Source of the DNA: an uncultured Verrucomicrobiota bacterium
GTDB lineage: Bacteria > Verrucomicrobiota > Verrucomicrobiia > Opitutales > Opitutaceae
Assembly: GCA_903876795.1 (NCBI GenBank)
Contig: CAIRBK010000036.1
Span: 62,001-126,000, forward strand
Reading direction: 5' to 3'
DNA length: 64,000 bases
The position numbers and the translations under genes were made by a program. Below are positions 1-7,000 of this stretch, one piece after another (within the stretch, counting starts at the first letter, position 1; each line of letters begins with the position of its first letter). The notes under the pieces were generated by a model, which had not been told where the DNA came from, did not search any database, and worked only from the letters and a program-made list of their open reading frames with translations.

Positions 1-69
1 CGCCGGACGTTCACCGCGTATGCCGACGGCCGCCGCGACCAGATCAAGAGCGCGGCGAAGGCCGCCTGA
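1..69 (+). CDS. 3' end of an unidentified gene (partial)
   Basis: The reading frame open from the window edge ends at a TGA and encodes the basic, alanine-rich tail RRTFTAYADGRRDQIKSAAK. Only about 22 codons are visible, so no family can be assigned. It lies about 110 bp upstream of an ACR3 arsenite exporter on the same strand. It may therefore belong to an arsenic resistance cluster, but nothing in the peptide itself shows this. A short inverted repeat (ACACGG/CCGTGT) follows directly after the stop. Confidence 0.5.
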   Translation, partial: RRTFTAYADGRRDQIKSAAKAA

Positions 70-96
70 ACACGGGGTACCGTGTCGGCGCCCAAT

Positions 97-111
97 GTTC
101 GTATTACGAAC
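97..111. promoter_or_regulatory. 15-nt odd-centred palindrome upstream of the arsenite exporter
   Basis: GTTCGTA-T-TACGAAC is a perfect dyad of 7 bp arms around a single T. It sits in the 111-bp gap before the ACR3 gene. Its position and symmetry suit an operator for a dimeric repressor such as an ArsR-type protein. That is inference: the repressor is not in the window and the site is not a textbook ArsR box. Confidence 0.35.
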
Positions 112-180
112 TTTGGCTGGCTGACGCGCCACCGCCATCGCCCTTAAACGGGCTCCTGTTTTTATCAGACCGATTCAATC

Positions 181-1230
181 ATGGGCACTCTCACGCAAAA
201 ACTTTCGTTTCTCGACCGCTGGCTGACGGCGTGGATTTTCCTGGCGATGGCCGCGGGCGTCGCCCTCGGGCGTTTCGCGCCGGCGCTGGCCGAGACGCTC
301 ACGTCGTGGAGCGTGGGCACGACGTCCGTGCCGATCGCGATCGGGCTGGTGCTCATGATGTATCCCCCGCTGGCCAAGGTTCGCTACGAGGAGCTGCCCG
401 ACGTGTTCCGCGACAAGAAAGTGCTCGGGCTTTCGCTGGTGCAAAACTGGCTGGTCGGGCCGGTGCTGATGTTTGCGCTGGCGGCGGTTTTCCTGCGGGA
501 CCAGCCGGAGTATTTCGCCGGGCTGGTGCTGGTGGGCATCGCCCGCTGCATCGCGATGGTGATCGTGTGGAACGACCTGGCGGGAGGCAGCCGGGAGTAT
601 TGCGCGGGGTTGGTGGCGGCGAACGCGTTGTTCCAGGTGTTCGCATTCGCCCCGTTGGCGTGGATTTTTCTGAAGGTGCTGCCGCCGATGGTGGGCGTGG
701 ATCTGGGTGCCCTGGACCTGTCGGCCATCACCATCGGGAGCATCGCCGAGAGCGTGTTTGTTTACCTGGGCATCCCCTTTATCGCGGGCTGGCTCACGCG
801 GCTGACCTTGCGGCGCGGAGGCCGGACCCAGTGGTTTGACGAGAAACTCCTGCCGGCGATCAGCCCGGTCACGCTGGGGGCGTTGCTGTTCACGATTATG
901 GTGATGTTCAGCCTTCAGGGTAAGCAGGTGCTGGCGCGACCGCTGGATGTGCTGCACATCGCGGTGCCGCTGGTGGTGTATTTCGCGATCATGTTCACGG
1001 GGACGTTCTGGATGAGCGTGAAGGCGGGGGCGGACTACTCGAAGGCGACGACGCTCGGCTTCACGGCGGCGGGCAACAACTTCGAGTTGGCGATCGCGGT
1101 GGCGGTGGGGGTGTTCGGTCTGACCTCGGGCGCGGCCTTCGCGGCGGTGGTCGGGCCGTTGGTCGAGGTGCCGGCGTTGATCGCATTGGTCACCGTCGCG
1201 CTGCGCTGGAAGCGGCGGGTGGCGGTTTGA
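181..1230 (+). CDS. arsB: ACR3-family arsenite efflux permease
   Basis: This is a 349-residue polytopic membrane protein of the ACR3 (Bass superfamily) type, which exports arsenite, and sometimes antimonite, across the inner membrane by proton antiport. About ten hydrophobic segments fill the whole length, as expected for the family. The family's key cysteine is seen near residue 123 ([12 protein letters not shown]). The conserved acidic stretch [11 protein letters not shown] lies near residue 300. The ATG at 181 is the first start after the upstream gene and gives the typical N-terminus [16 protein letters not shown]. No Shine-Dalgarno sequence is visible. A palindrome in the leader may serve as an operator. 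Many databases label this gene arsB or acr3; the symbol is used here in that sense, not for the unrelated E. coli ArsB family. Confidence 0.9.
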   Translation: MGTLTQKLSFLDRWLTAWIFLAMAAGVALGRFAPALAETLTSWSVGTTSVPIAIGLVLMMYPPLAKVRYEELPDVFRDKKVLGLSLVQNWLVGPVLMFALAAVFLRDQPEYFAGLVLVGIARCIAMVIVWNDLAGGSREYCAGLVAANALFQVFAFAPLAWIFLKVLPPMVGVDLGALDLSAITIGSIAESVFVYLGIPFIAGWLTRLTLRRGGRTQWFDEKLLPAISPVTLGALLFTIMVMFSLQGKQVLARPLDVLHIAVPLVVYFAIMFTGTFWMSVKAGADYSKATTLGFTAAGNNFELAIAVAVGVFGLTSGAAFAAVVGPLVEVPALIALVTVALRWKRRVAV

Positions 1231-1338
1231 GCAACACCCGGCGGGGCGCCCCGATTACAAAGCGCCGCTTTGCTTCGGGACGACTCCGGGGTTAGGTTCC
1301 GCGTGTCGGAAAATCCCAACCCCAACCCCGGAGGTCCC

Positions 1339-1608
1339 ATGTCCGCGATCAAGATTCGTCTCGAAATGGCCGAAATAGACGCCGTGCAACGCTACGCCGA
1401 TTCGTTGAATGTCAAGCTCGAGGACGTTGCCTACGCCGCCCTCAACCGGCTGATGCTCACCGCCCGTGATCCCGAGGTGCAGAATGACATCCGTGAAACC
1501 AGCAAGTGGCGGCACGACAATCTCCCGCTCTGGAGCGACTCCGCCGCGAGCGTCCACGCCTACGAGGGCAAACACGACGCCGAGCCGGAGCACAGCAAAT
1601 ACATCTGA
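1339..1608 (+). CDS. Small hypothetical protein, possible ribbon-helix-helix fold
   Basis: This is an 89-residue protein. The ORF track starts at 1270, but the ATG at 1339 is preceded at good spacing by GGAGG, one of the few clear Shine-Dalgarno sequences here, so it is preferred. The N-terminal pattern IKIRLEMAEIDAVQRYADSL, followed by two short helices (KLEDVAYAALNRLM), resembles a ribbon-helix-helix DNA-binding domain of the Arc/MetJ kind. The second half is charged and polar (SKWRHDN, EGKHDAEPEH). It converges on the RlmD-like gene with an 18-bp gap. No partner toxin is next to it. Function is unknown and the fold is only a suggestion. Confidence 0.6.
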   Translation: MSAIKIRLEMAEIDAVQRYADSLNVKLEDVAYAALNRLMLTARDPEVQNDIRETSKWRHDNLPLWSDSAASVHAYEGKHDAEPEHSKYI

Positions 1609-1626
1609 GCACGGCCGGGGCCGTCT

Positions 1627-2877
1627 TCACTGCTTCCGCAGCGTGATCACGCACTCGAGGTGGCGCGTCTGCGGGAAGAGGTCGAAGGGTTGCACGGCGG
1701 TGAGTTCGTAACCGGCGGCGAGGAAGGACTTGAGGTCGCGCATCTGCGTGGCCGGGTCGCACGACACGTAAACGACGGCGCGCGGTCCGTAGGCGAAGAG
1801 CTGCGCGAGGAACGACTCGTCGCAGCCTTTGCGCGGCGGGTCGATGAGCACCACCGTGTCGGCGGCGGGAAACGCCAGCCCTGAGAAAATCGCCGCCGCG
1901 TCGCCCGCCTGGAAGGTCACGTTTTTCAGGCCGTTGGCCGCGGCGTTTTGCCGGGCGAAGACGATGCTGCTTTCGCTGATCTCGATGCCGGCGACCTGCT
2001 CGAAGGCGGGCGCGGCGGTGAGCGCGAAGAGTCCGCTGCCGCAATACGCATCGACCATGAAACGCGCGCCGCTGGCGGCGGCCTGGTCGCGCGCGTAGCC
2101 GGTGAAGGCGGGCAGGATGAACGGGTTGTTTTGAAAGAAATCGCGGGCGAGGAATTTTAACTTCAGGTCGCCCACCGTCTCGGTGACGATGTCGTCGTAG
2201 TTCGTCGTGACCGTGCCGGACGCGTCGCGGAGGAGGAGGGTGCCGCCGCGCGCGTAGTCGCCGTTGGCGGCCTTTTGGCGGACGAGCGCGCGCGATTCGG
2301 CGAGGCGGGCGTTGATGGCGTCGGTGGCGATCTCGCAGCGCGGCGCGTCGATTATGTCGAAGCGCGTGCCCTGGCGGAGGAAGCCGATGGGCAGGGGTTT
2401 GCCATCGTCGCGGGGGGCGTTGAAGTGCGGGGTGATCTTGGAACGGTAGCCGTAGTCCTGGGGAGAGCCGATCACGGGCGACACGGGGAAGGTGACATCG
2501 GCCATGAAGCGAAGGAGTTCTTCGACCTGGCGGCGTTTCCAGGCGAGCTGCCCGGCGTAGGCGAGGTTTTGGTATTGGCAGCCGCCGCAGGCGCCAAAGA
2601 GCGGGCAGCGGGGGGCGACACGCGAGGGCGACGGGGAGAGGACGGCGACGAGGTCGGCCTCGGAGAAATTTTTGTGGTTGCGGAAGACGCGGGCACGGAC
2701 GCGTTCACCGGGCAGGGTGAAGAGCACCATCACGACCCATTTCGACTCCGGGTCGTCGGGAAGCGGCACGCGGCCGAGGCCCACGCCGAGGTTGGTGAGC
2801 GTGGCGATCTCCAGTTCGATCTCGTGGTGATAGGCGAAGGGACGGTCGTTGAATTTTTTCTTTGGTTTATGACCCAC
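1627..2877 (-). CDS. TrmA/RlmD-type RNA m5U methyltransferase
   Basis: This enzyme should transfer a methyl group from S-adenosylmethionine to C5 of a uridine in 23S rRNA or tRNA. The four-cysteine [4Fe-4S] region appears as CPLFGACGGCQYQ in the N-terminal third. The SAM-binding stretch VDAYCGSGLFAL, the IDPPRKG motif and the catalytic cysteine in YVSCDPAT follow in the usual order. An N-terminal TRAM-like segment precedes the cluster (EIELEIATLTNLGVGLGR). The ORF track extends to 3114, but that extra part translates an inverted repeat and overlaps the divergent gene. The GTG at 2877, inside the left repeat arm, gives about 416 residues, close to the family norm. The exact start remains uncertain. 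TrmA, RlmC and RlmD cannot be separated by eye. Confidence 0.85.
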   Translation of the reverse strand: MGHKPKKKFNDRPFAYHHEIELEIATLTNLGVGLGRVPLPDDPESKWVVMVLFTLPGERVRARVFRNHKNFSEADLVAVLSPSPSRVAPRCPLFGACGGCQYQNLAYAGQLAWKRRQVEELLRFMADVTFPVSPVIGSPQDYGYRSKITPHFNAPRDDGKPLPIGFLRQGTRFDIIDAPRCEIATDAINARLAESRALVRQKAANGDYARGGTLLLRDASGTVTTNYDDIVTETVGDLKLKFLARDFFQNNPFILPAFTGYARDQAAASGARFMVDAYCGSGLFALTAAPAFEQVAGIEISESSIVFARQNAAANGLKNVTFQAGDAAAIFSGLAFPAADTVVLIDPPRKGCDESFLAQLFAYGPRAVVYVSCDPATQMRDLKSFLAAGYELTAVQPFDLFPQTRHLECVITLRKQ

Positions 2878-2968
2878 GGAACACACGGAATACACGGAAA
2901 GGCCGGCGGCGAGGAAAAGGATTTTGTCTTTTTCGGAGATTTCCGCGTGCTCGGTGGGCTCCGTGGGC
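2872..2968. repeat. Long inverted repeat between divergent methyltransferase genes
   Basis: Two 29-bp arms (2872-2900 and 2940-2968) are inverted copies of each other with 22 of 29 positions matching. They are separated by 39 bp. The left arm is itself built of short repeats of the ACGGAA type (CACGGAACACACGGAATACA). Its translation, THGTHGIHG on one strand and SVYSVCSVG on the other, is a pattern I recall from a dispersed intergenic repeat in many bacterial genomes; that recollection has not been checked. The likely start codons of both flanking genes lie inside the arms. Confidence 0.7.
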
Positions 2969-3781
2969 ACCACTCCTGAAAAAATCTCCAGTCTCCAGAA
3001 TCCGCGCGTGAAGCAGCTGGTGAAGCTCCGCGACCGGCGTCCGCGCGACGAGGCGGGCGTGTTTCTGGTCGAGGGGTATCGCCAGATCCGTCGGGCGCTG
3101 GAGAGAAACGTCACGCTTACCGAACTCTATGTCTCGCCCGACTGGTATCTGGGTGAAAACGAGCCGGCGCTGATCGCCCGGGCGCAGGAGGCCGGGGCGC
3201 AGGTGTTTGAGTTGTCGAAGGAGGCGTTTGCCAAGGTCGCCTACCGCGAGCGGCCGGACGGGCTGCTGGCGGTCGCCCCCCAGTGGAAACGCGCGTTGGC
3301 GGACATCCCGGCGCCGGCGGCGGGCAGGGCCCCGTTTTTGCTCGTGGTCGAGGCGATCGAGAAGCCGGGTAACCTGGGGACGATCCTGCGCAGCGCCGAC
3401 GCGGCGGGGGTGGACGCGCTCATCGTGTGCGACCCGGTGACGGACCTGTTCAATCCCAACGTGGTGCGCGCCTCGACCGGCGTGCTGTTTTCCGTCCCGG
3501 TGGTCATCGCCGGCGGGGCGGAGGTGCGGGAGTGGCTGCGCGGACGCGGGATCAAGGCGGTGGCGACCACGCCCTCGGCGACGGACCTCTACACCGACAC
3601 CGATCTGCGCGGGCCGCTGGCCATCGTGATGGGCAGCGAGCAGTATGGGCTCAGCGATTACTGGTTGAAGGAGGCGGACCGCCGCGTGGTGATCCCGATG
3701 GCGGGTCAGGCGGACTCGCTCAACGTGGCGATGGCGACGATCATCACGCTGTTCGAGGCGGTGCGCCAGCGCGGGGCTTGA
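2963..3781 (+). CDS. SpoU/TrmH-family RNA 2'-O-methyltransferase
   Basis: This is a SPOUT-fold enzyme predicted to methylate a ribose 2'-OH in rRNA or tRNA using S-adenosylmethionine. The three family motifs are present in order: NLGTILRSADAAG, IVMGSEQYGLS and VIPMAGQADSLNVAMA. The N-terminal part (ISSLQNPRVKQLVKLRDRR, then FLVEGYRQIRRAL) is the SpoU substrate-binding domain found in RlmB and TrmH-like enzymes. The track's ATG at 2924 would add residues encoded by the inverted repeat. The GTG at 2963 gives about 272 residues and a family-like N-terminus, so it is preferred, with reservation. The gene diverges from the TrmA-like methyltransferase, so two RNA modification genes share this region. 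Confidence 0.85.
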   Translation: MGTTPEKISSLQNPRVKQLVKLRDRRPRDEAGVFLVEGYRQIRRALERNVTLTELYVSPDWYLGENEPALIARAQEAGAQVFELSKEAFAKVAYRERPDGLLAVAPQWKRALADIPAPAAGRAPFLLVVEAIEKPGNLGTILRSADAAGVDALIVCDPVTDLFNPNVVRASTGVLFSVPVVIAGGAEVREWLRGRGIKAVATTPSATDLYTDTDLRGPLAIVMGSEQYGLSDYWLKEADRRVVIPMAGQADSLNVAMATIITLFEAVRQRGA

Positions 3782-3793
3782 GGGAGGCGCGGT

Positions 3794-5953
3794 TTACGGT
3801 GCGTGGGCGGGCGCGGCGGGCTGCGGCTGCCAGAAGTAGCGGCCGCTCTGGTGGCGATCCCAGCGCACGTAGCCGGCGGCGAGGGCGAGGACGACGAGGA
3901 AGGCGGTGACGAGCTTGCGACGGCGGGCTGCGGCCTTGTCCTCGTAGGGATCGGTGAGGTCGCGTTTGGCCCCGGCCGGCAAGTGGGCGCGGGCGGTGAG
4001 CTTGGTGCCGAAGGGGATGTTGATCTTGACGCGGCCGTTGATGGCCCAGCCGTTGCCTTCGAGGATGGGGCCGAGGTTGCGCTGGCGGAGCTTGAGCCAG
4101 GCGATGAGCATCGAAGGGCCGGAGATGGCGAGGGTGATGCCGAGCACGCCCAGCGGCATCCACATGCCAAGGCCAAGGAAGCCGGAAATAAATCCGCCAA
4201 GCAGCGTGCCCAAGGCGCCGAGGGCCACGCCGAGGGCGGCCACCACGCCGACGTCGAACTTTTTGGGCTCGGCGGCGGGCTTGGCCTTTTTGTCGGCGTT
4301 GACCGTGGTGTCCGCGGCGACGGCAAGTTTGGAGTTGGCCTCGGCATCGGCGGCGGCGGCGCGCTTGGCGACCTGTTCCTCGATGAAGCGGATGAATTTC
4401 TTGTAGGGCGCGAAGAACGCCTGGCGGATGCTGATGGGGTTGTCGGCGATACTGGTGATGGTGGCGTCCCAGTCGCGTCCGCGGCGGTCGTAGAAGATGC
4501 CGTTGCGGCCGACGAAGAGGTAGTCGCTGTCGCCCTGGGTGAAGCAGGCGGCGATCTTGACGGGGGCTTCGCCGGCGCGTTTGCAGTCCACGTAAGCGAT
4601 GTAGGCCTTGCTCATGGCGGCGAGGGGATTGGGCGCGGCGACCTGCACGCAGAACTCGGTGCTGCGGCTGTCGAGGAAGAGCGTGCCGGCCTGGAAAATC
4701 GCGAGTTCGTCGGGCGAGTAGAAATCGAAGAAGTTAACGAAATTGTTGAGCAACGCGCGGAAATCCCGGGAGTAGCGCAGGAGCGTCTCGACGGAGGTGA
4801 TGGCGGTGAACTCGGGGTCGAGGGCCTTGTCCTGGGTGACGAGTGAGGTGAGGGCGTCTTTCTGGTTGGCGGCGAGGAGGGCTTTGATGCGGTCGAGCCC
4901 GAGTTTCTCGACGGCGGCGCCGGTTTTGCCGGCGGACCAGGACTCGGCGGCGGCGAATCTGGCCTTGAGGGCGAGCCATTCGGATTCGACGAGCGCAGTC
5001 TTGGAGGCGCCGAAGACGGGTGTGACCGCGGCGGCGTGCAGCGTGGCGAGGGCGGCGGCCCAGGCGGGGTTGACGGCGTCGAGCAGCGGGAGCGGCTGGT
5101 GGGCGGCGACGCGGGCGAGGGGGAAGCCGGCGATCTCGGGCGCGGTGAGCGCCAGGTCCTTGGCGGCGAGGGCGAGGTAATCGTTTTCTGAGCGGTTGAG
5201 GGCGGCGAGGGCGCGGCCGTCGAAGGCGGCGAGGCGGGTGCGGGCGAAGTAGTCGTCGATTTTGGCGCGCACGGCTTGGAGGGCCGCTAGGGCGGCGGGG
5301 GTGGCGTCGCCGAGGGGGCGGACATCGGGCGAGGCGCCACGTTCGCTCCAGGCGGAGAACGCCGAGAGGTCGGCGTAGAAGGAATCAATGCGGGCCTGAT
5401 CGATGCCGGCGGCACCGCTGCGATCGGGGGTGCCGCCGAGGGTCGCGAGGATGTCGGCGATGACGAGCTTGAGGGCGGGCTCGCCGGCGGAGTCCGGCGT
5501 GATGACACCGTCGCCGTTGAGATGGGTGGCGGCGAACAGGCGGGCGGTGTCGGCGGCGTCGGCGAGGGAAATCTCGGAGGCGTCGGCCTTGCCCAGGCTG
5601 GCGAGGATGCGTTTGGCGGAGGTGTGGGCGGCCTTGGCCTCGGGCGTGGAGGTTTTAAAGGCGGAGAGCGGCAGGGTGTCGCGACCTTTCAGGAGCAGGC
5701 CGACGTCGTCGAGATGGCGGGAGGCCCAGTCGATGGCGGCGAGCAACTCGGGCACGCGAATGCGGCCGTCCTTGTCGGTGTCGATGAGCGCGAGGGTTTT
5801 TTCGTCGAGTTCGAGGCCTTTGACGGGGCAGCTCAGGGCGACCCAGAGTTTTTGGTCGAGGTCCTTGAGGGCGAGGAGGTCGGCGCCGCTTTCGATGGCG
5901 ACCTGGTCGAGACCGCCGATGCGGAAGAATTTCCAAACGTGAGTGGTGGCCAT
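3794..5953 (-). CDS. Large EF-hand-containing membrane protein of unknown function
   Basis: This is a protein of about 719 residues starting at ATG 5953 (MATTHVWKFFRIGG); the track's longer start has no support. Two EF-hand-like calcium loops are visible: DTDKDGRIRV near residue 70 and HLNGDGVITPD near residue 150. A long, mostly alpha-helical alanine-rich region follows. Near residues 570-640 there are two strongly hydrophobic segments (VVAALGVALGALGTLLGGFI and MWMPLGVLGITLAIS), and a last one sits near the C-terminus (LVTAFLVVLALAAGYV). The soluble part is therefore probably cytoplasmic and membrane-anchored at its C-terminal third. I recognise no named family. It is followed downstream by the SpoU gene in the opposite direction. 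Confidence 0.75.
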   Translation of the reverse strand: MATTHVWKFFRIGGLDQVAIESGADLLALKDLDQKLWVALSCPVKGLELDEKTLALIDTDKDGRIRVPELLAAIDWASRHLDDVGLLLKGRDTLPLSAFKTSTPEAKAAHTSAKRILASLGKADASEISLADAADTARLFAATHLNGDGVITPDSAGEPALKLVIADILATLGGTPDRSGAAGIDQARIDSFYADLSAFSAWSERGASPDVRPLGDATPAALAALQAVRAKIDDYFARTRLAAFDGRALAALNRSENDYLALAAKDLALTAPEIAGFPLARVAAHQPLPLLDAVNPAWAAALATLHAAAVTPVFGASKTALVESEWLALKARFAAAESWSAGKTGAAVEKLGLDRIKALLAANQKDALTSLVTQDKALDPEFTAITSVETLLRYSRDFRALLNNFVNFFDFYSPDELAIFQAGTLFLDSRSTEFCVQVAAPNPLAAMSKAYIAYVDCKRAGEAPVKIAACFTQGDSDYLFVGRNGIFYDRRGRDWDATITSIADNPISIRQAFFAPYKKFIRFIEEQVAKRAAAADAEANSKLAVAADTTVNADKKAKPAAEPKKFDVGVVAALGVALGALGTLLGGFISGFLGLGMWMPLGVLGITLAISGPSMLIAWLKLRQRNLGPILEGNGWAINGRVKINIPFGTKLTARAHLPAGAKRDLTDPYEDKAAARRRKLVTAFLVVLALAAGYVRWDRHQSGRYFWQPQPAAPAHAP

Positions 5954-6054
5954 GGAGGGATAAGGGTGTGTGGAGTATCGGCGGGTGAAAAAGAGTGGCA
6001 ACCGGTTTGGCCGGGTGGCGGGTGCTTTATGAACTGAACGCTCGGTTAAGCCGG

Positions 6055-6079
6055 ACAACTAACCCATTGTGTTAGTTGT
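6055..6079 (+). repeat. Type A palindromic repeat, copy A1
   Basis: ACAACTAAC and GTTAGTTGT arms flank a CCATTGT centre. Read as 12+1+12 the dyad has one mismatch and a central T. The TAG stop of the BASS-family transporter (6059-6061 on the minus strand) lies inside the left arm. The same 25-mer recurs at 14531, 48811, 54547 (inverted) and 55031. Confidence 0.9.
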
Positions 6080-6955
6080 GCGGTGGGAGGTGCTGTGGAG
6101 TTGCCAGCTGTTCCAGAGGTTGTGCCAGAGGATGTAGCAGGTGGGGCCGAGGGCGACGAGGGGGCTGGCGTAGGTGAGCGCCAGGTAAAGGGTAAAACTG
6201 GTGTTCTTCTGGCCGAGCGACTGGCTGGCTTCGGGGCCGTAGGCGCGTCCGCCGATCCAGCGGCCGAGGGCGAAATTGGCCGCGCAGATCACGAGGGTGA
6301 CGGCCGCGATTTCCACCAGCACGGTGCGAGGGGCGCCGGCTTGCGTGCGCAGGAAATGGGAGGCGTTGGCCATGACGAGAAACAGGGTCAGCATCCATGC
6401 GCCGAACGAGACATCGCGCAGGCGTCCGGGCCAGGCGGCGGAGCGCGGGTGCAGCCTGCGCACCATGAGCGCAAGCACCAGCGGGGCGAAAATGAGCAAC
6501 GCAACGCTGCCGGTGACGCGGACGAAGAGCGTGGCGTCCACCATGCCGAGCACCCAGGGCAACAGCACCGGCAGGAGCGCGGCGACGGCGAGGTTGGTCA
6601 CGATGAAGGTCGCGGTCACATAGGCGACGTCGCGGCGCATGAAGCTGATGATCACGGGCGCGGCGGCGGCGGTCGGGGCCACGCCGGCGAAAAATCCCGC
6701 GAGCGCCACATCGCGTCCGCCGACTAGACCGCCCAGTGCGAGACCGGCGAAGGCCATCACGATATTGGCAACGAGGAGGAGCGCGTGGCTGCGTTGCAGG
6801 CTGCGGCGGCTCCAGGTCGTGCCCAGGAACGTGACGAACAACATGCCCATGATCAGCCACTGGATCGCGCCGGACCAGGCGTGGGCCTGCGGGATAAGCG
6901 CGCCGAGCAGGAAGGCGACGAGGATGGCGGCGGTGCGGGCGAGGCCGGTGAACAT
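6059..6955 (-). CDS. Bile acid:sodium symporter-like (BASS family) transporter
   Basis: This is a membrane protein of about 298 residues with nine to ten hydrophobic segments, consistent with the BASS/SBF superfamily of sodium-coupled organic anion transporters. Family-like features are the GFFAGVAPTAAAAPVIISFM stretch and a late polar helix with GQKNTSFTLYLAL. The ATG at 6955 (MFTGLARTAAILVAFLLGA) begins directly before the first membrane segment and is preferred over the TTG at 6985. The substrate cannot be deduced. The last residues TTNTMG and the stop codon are encoded by palindrome A1, so the natural C-terminus may have been replaced by the repeat, after the last membrane segment. Confidence 0.75.
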   Translation of the reverse strand: MFTGLARTAAILVAFLLGALIPQAHAWSGAIQWLIMGMLFVTFLGTTWSRRSLQRSHALLLVANIVMAFAGLALGGLVGGRDVALAGFFAGVAPTAAAAPVIISFMRRDVAYVTATFIVTNLAVAALLPVLLPWVLGMVDATLFVRVTGSVALLIFAPLVLALMVRRLHPRSAAWPGRLRDVSFGAWMLTLFLVMANASHFLRTQAGAPRTVLVEIAAVTLVICAANFALGRWIGGRAYGPEASQSLGQKNTSFTLYLALTYASPLVALGPTCYILWHNLWNSWQLHSTSHRTTNTMG

Positions 6956-7000
6956 GGCGCCGTCACGCAACGCGACCCCGTGCAACGTGGCAAGGATGCG

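Noticed and set aside
6055-6079. Type A palindromes as ordinary Rho-independent terminators
   Set aside because: The stem is AT-rich with no T run, and copies A3 and A5 lie in divergent promoter regions where no transcript ends.
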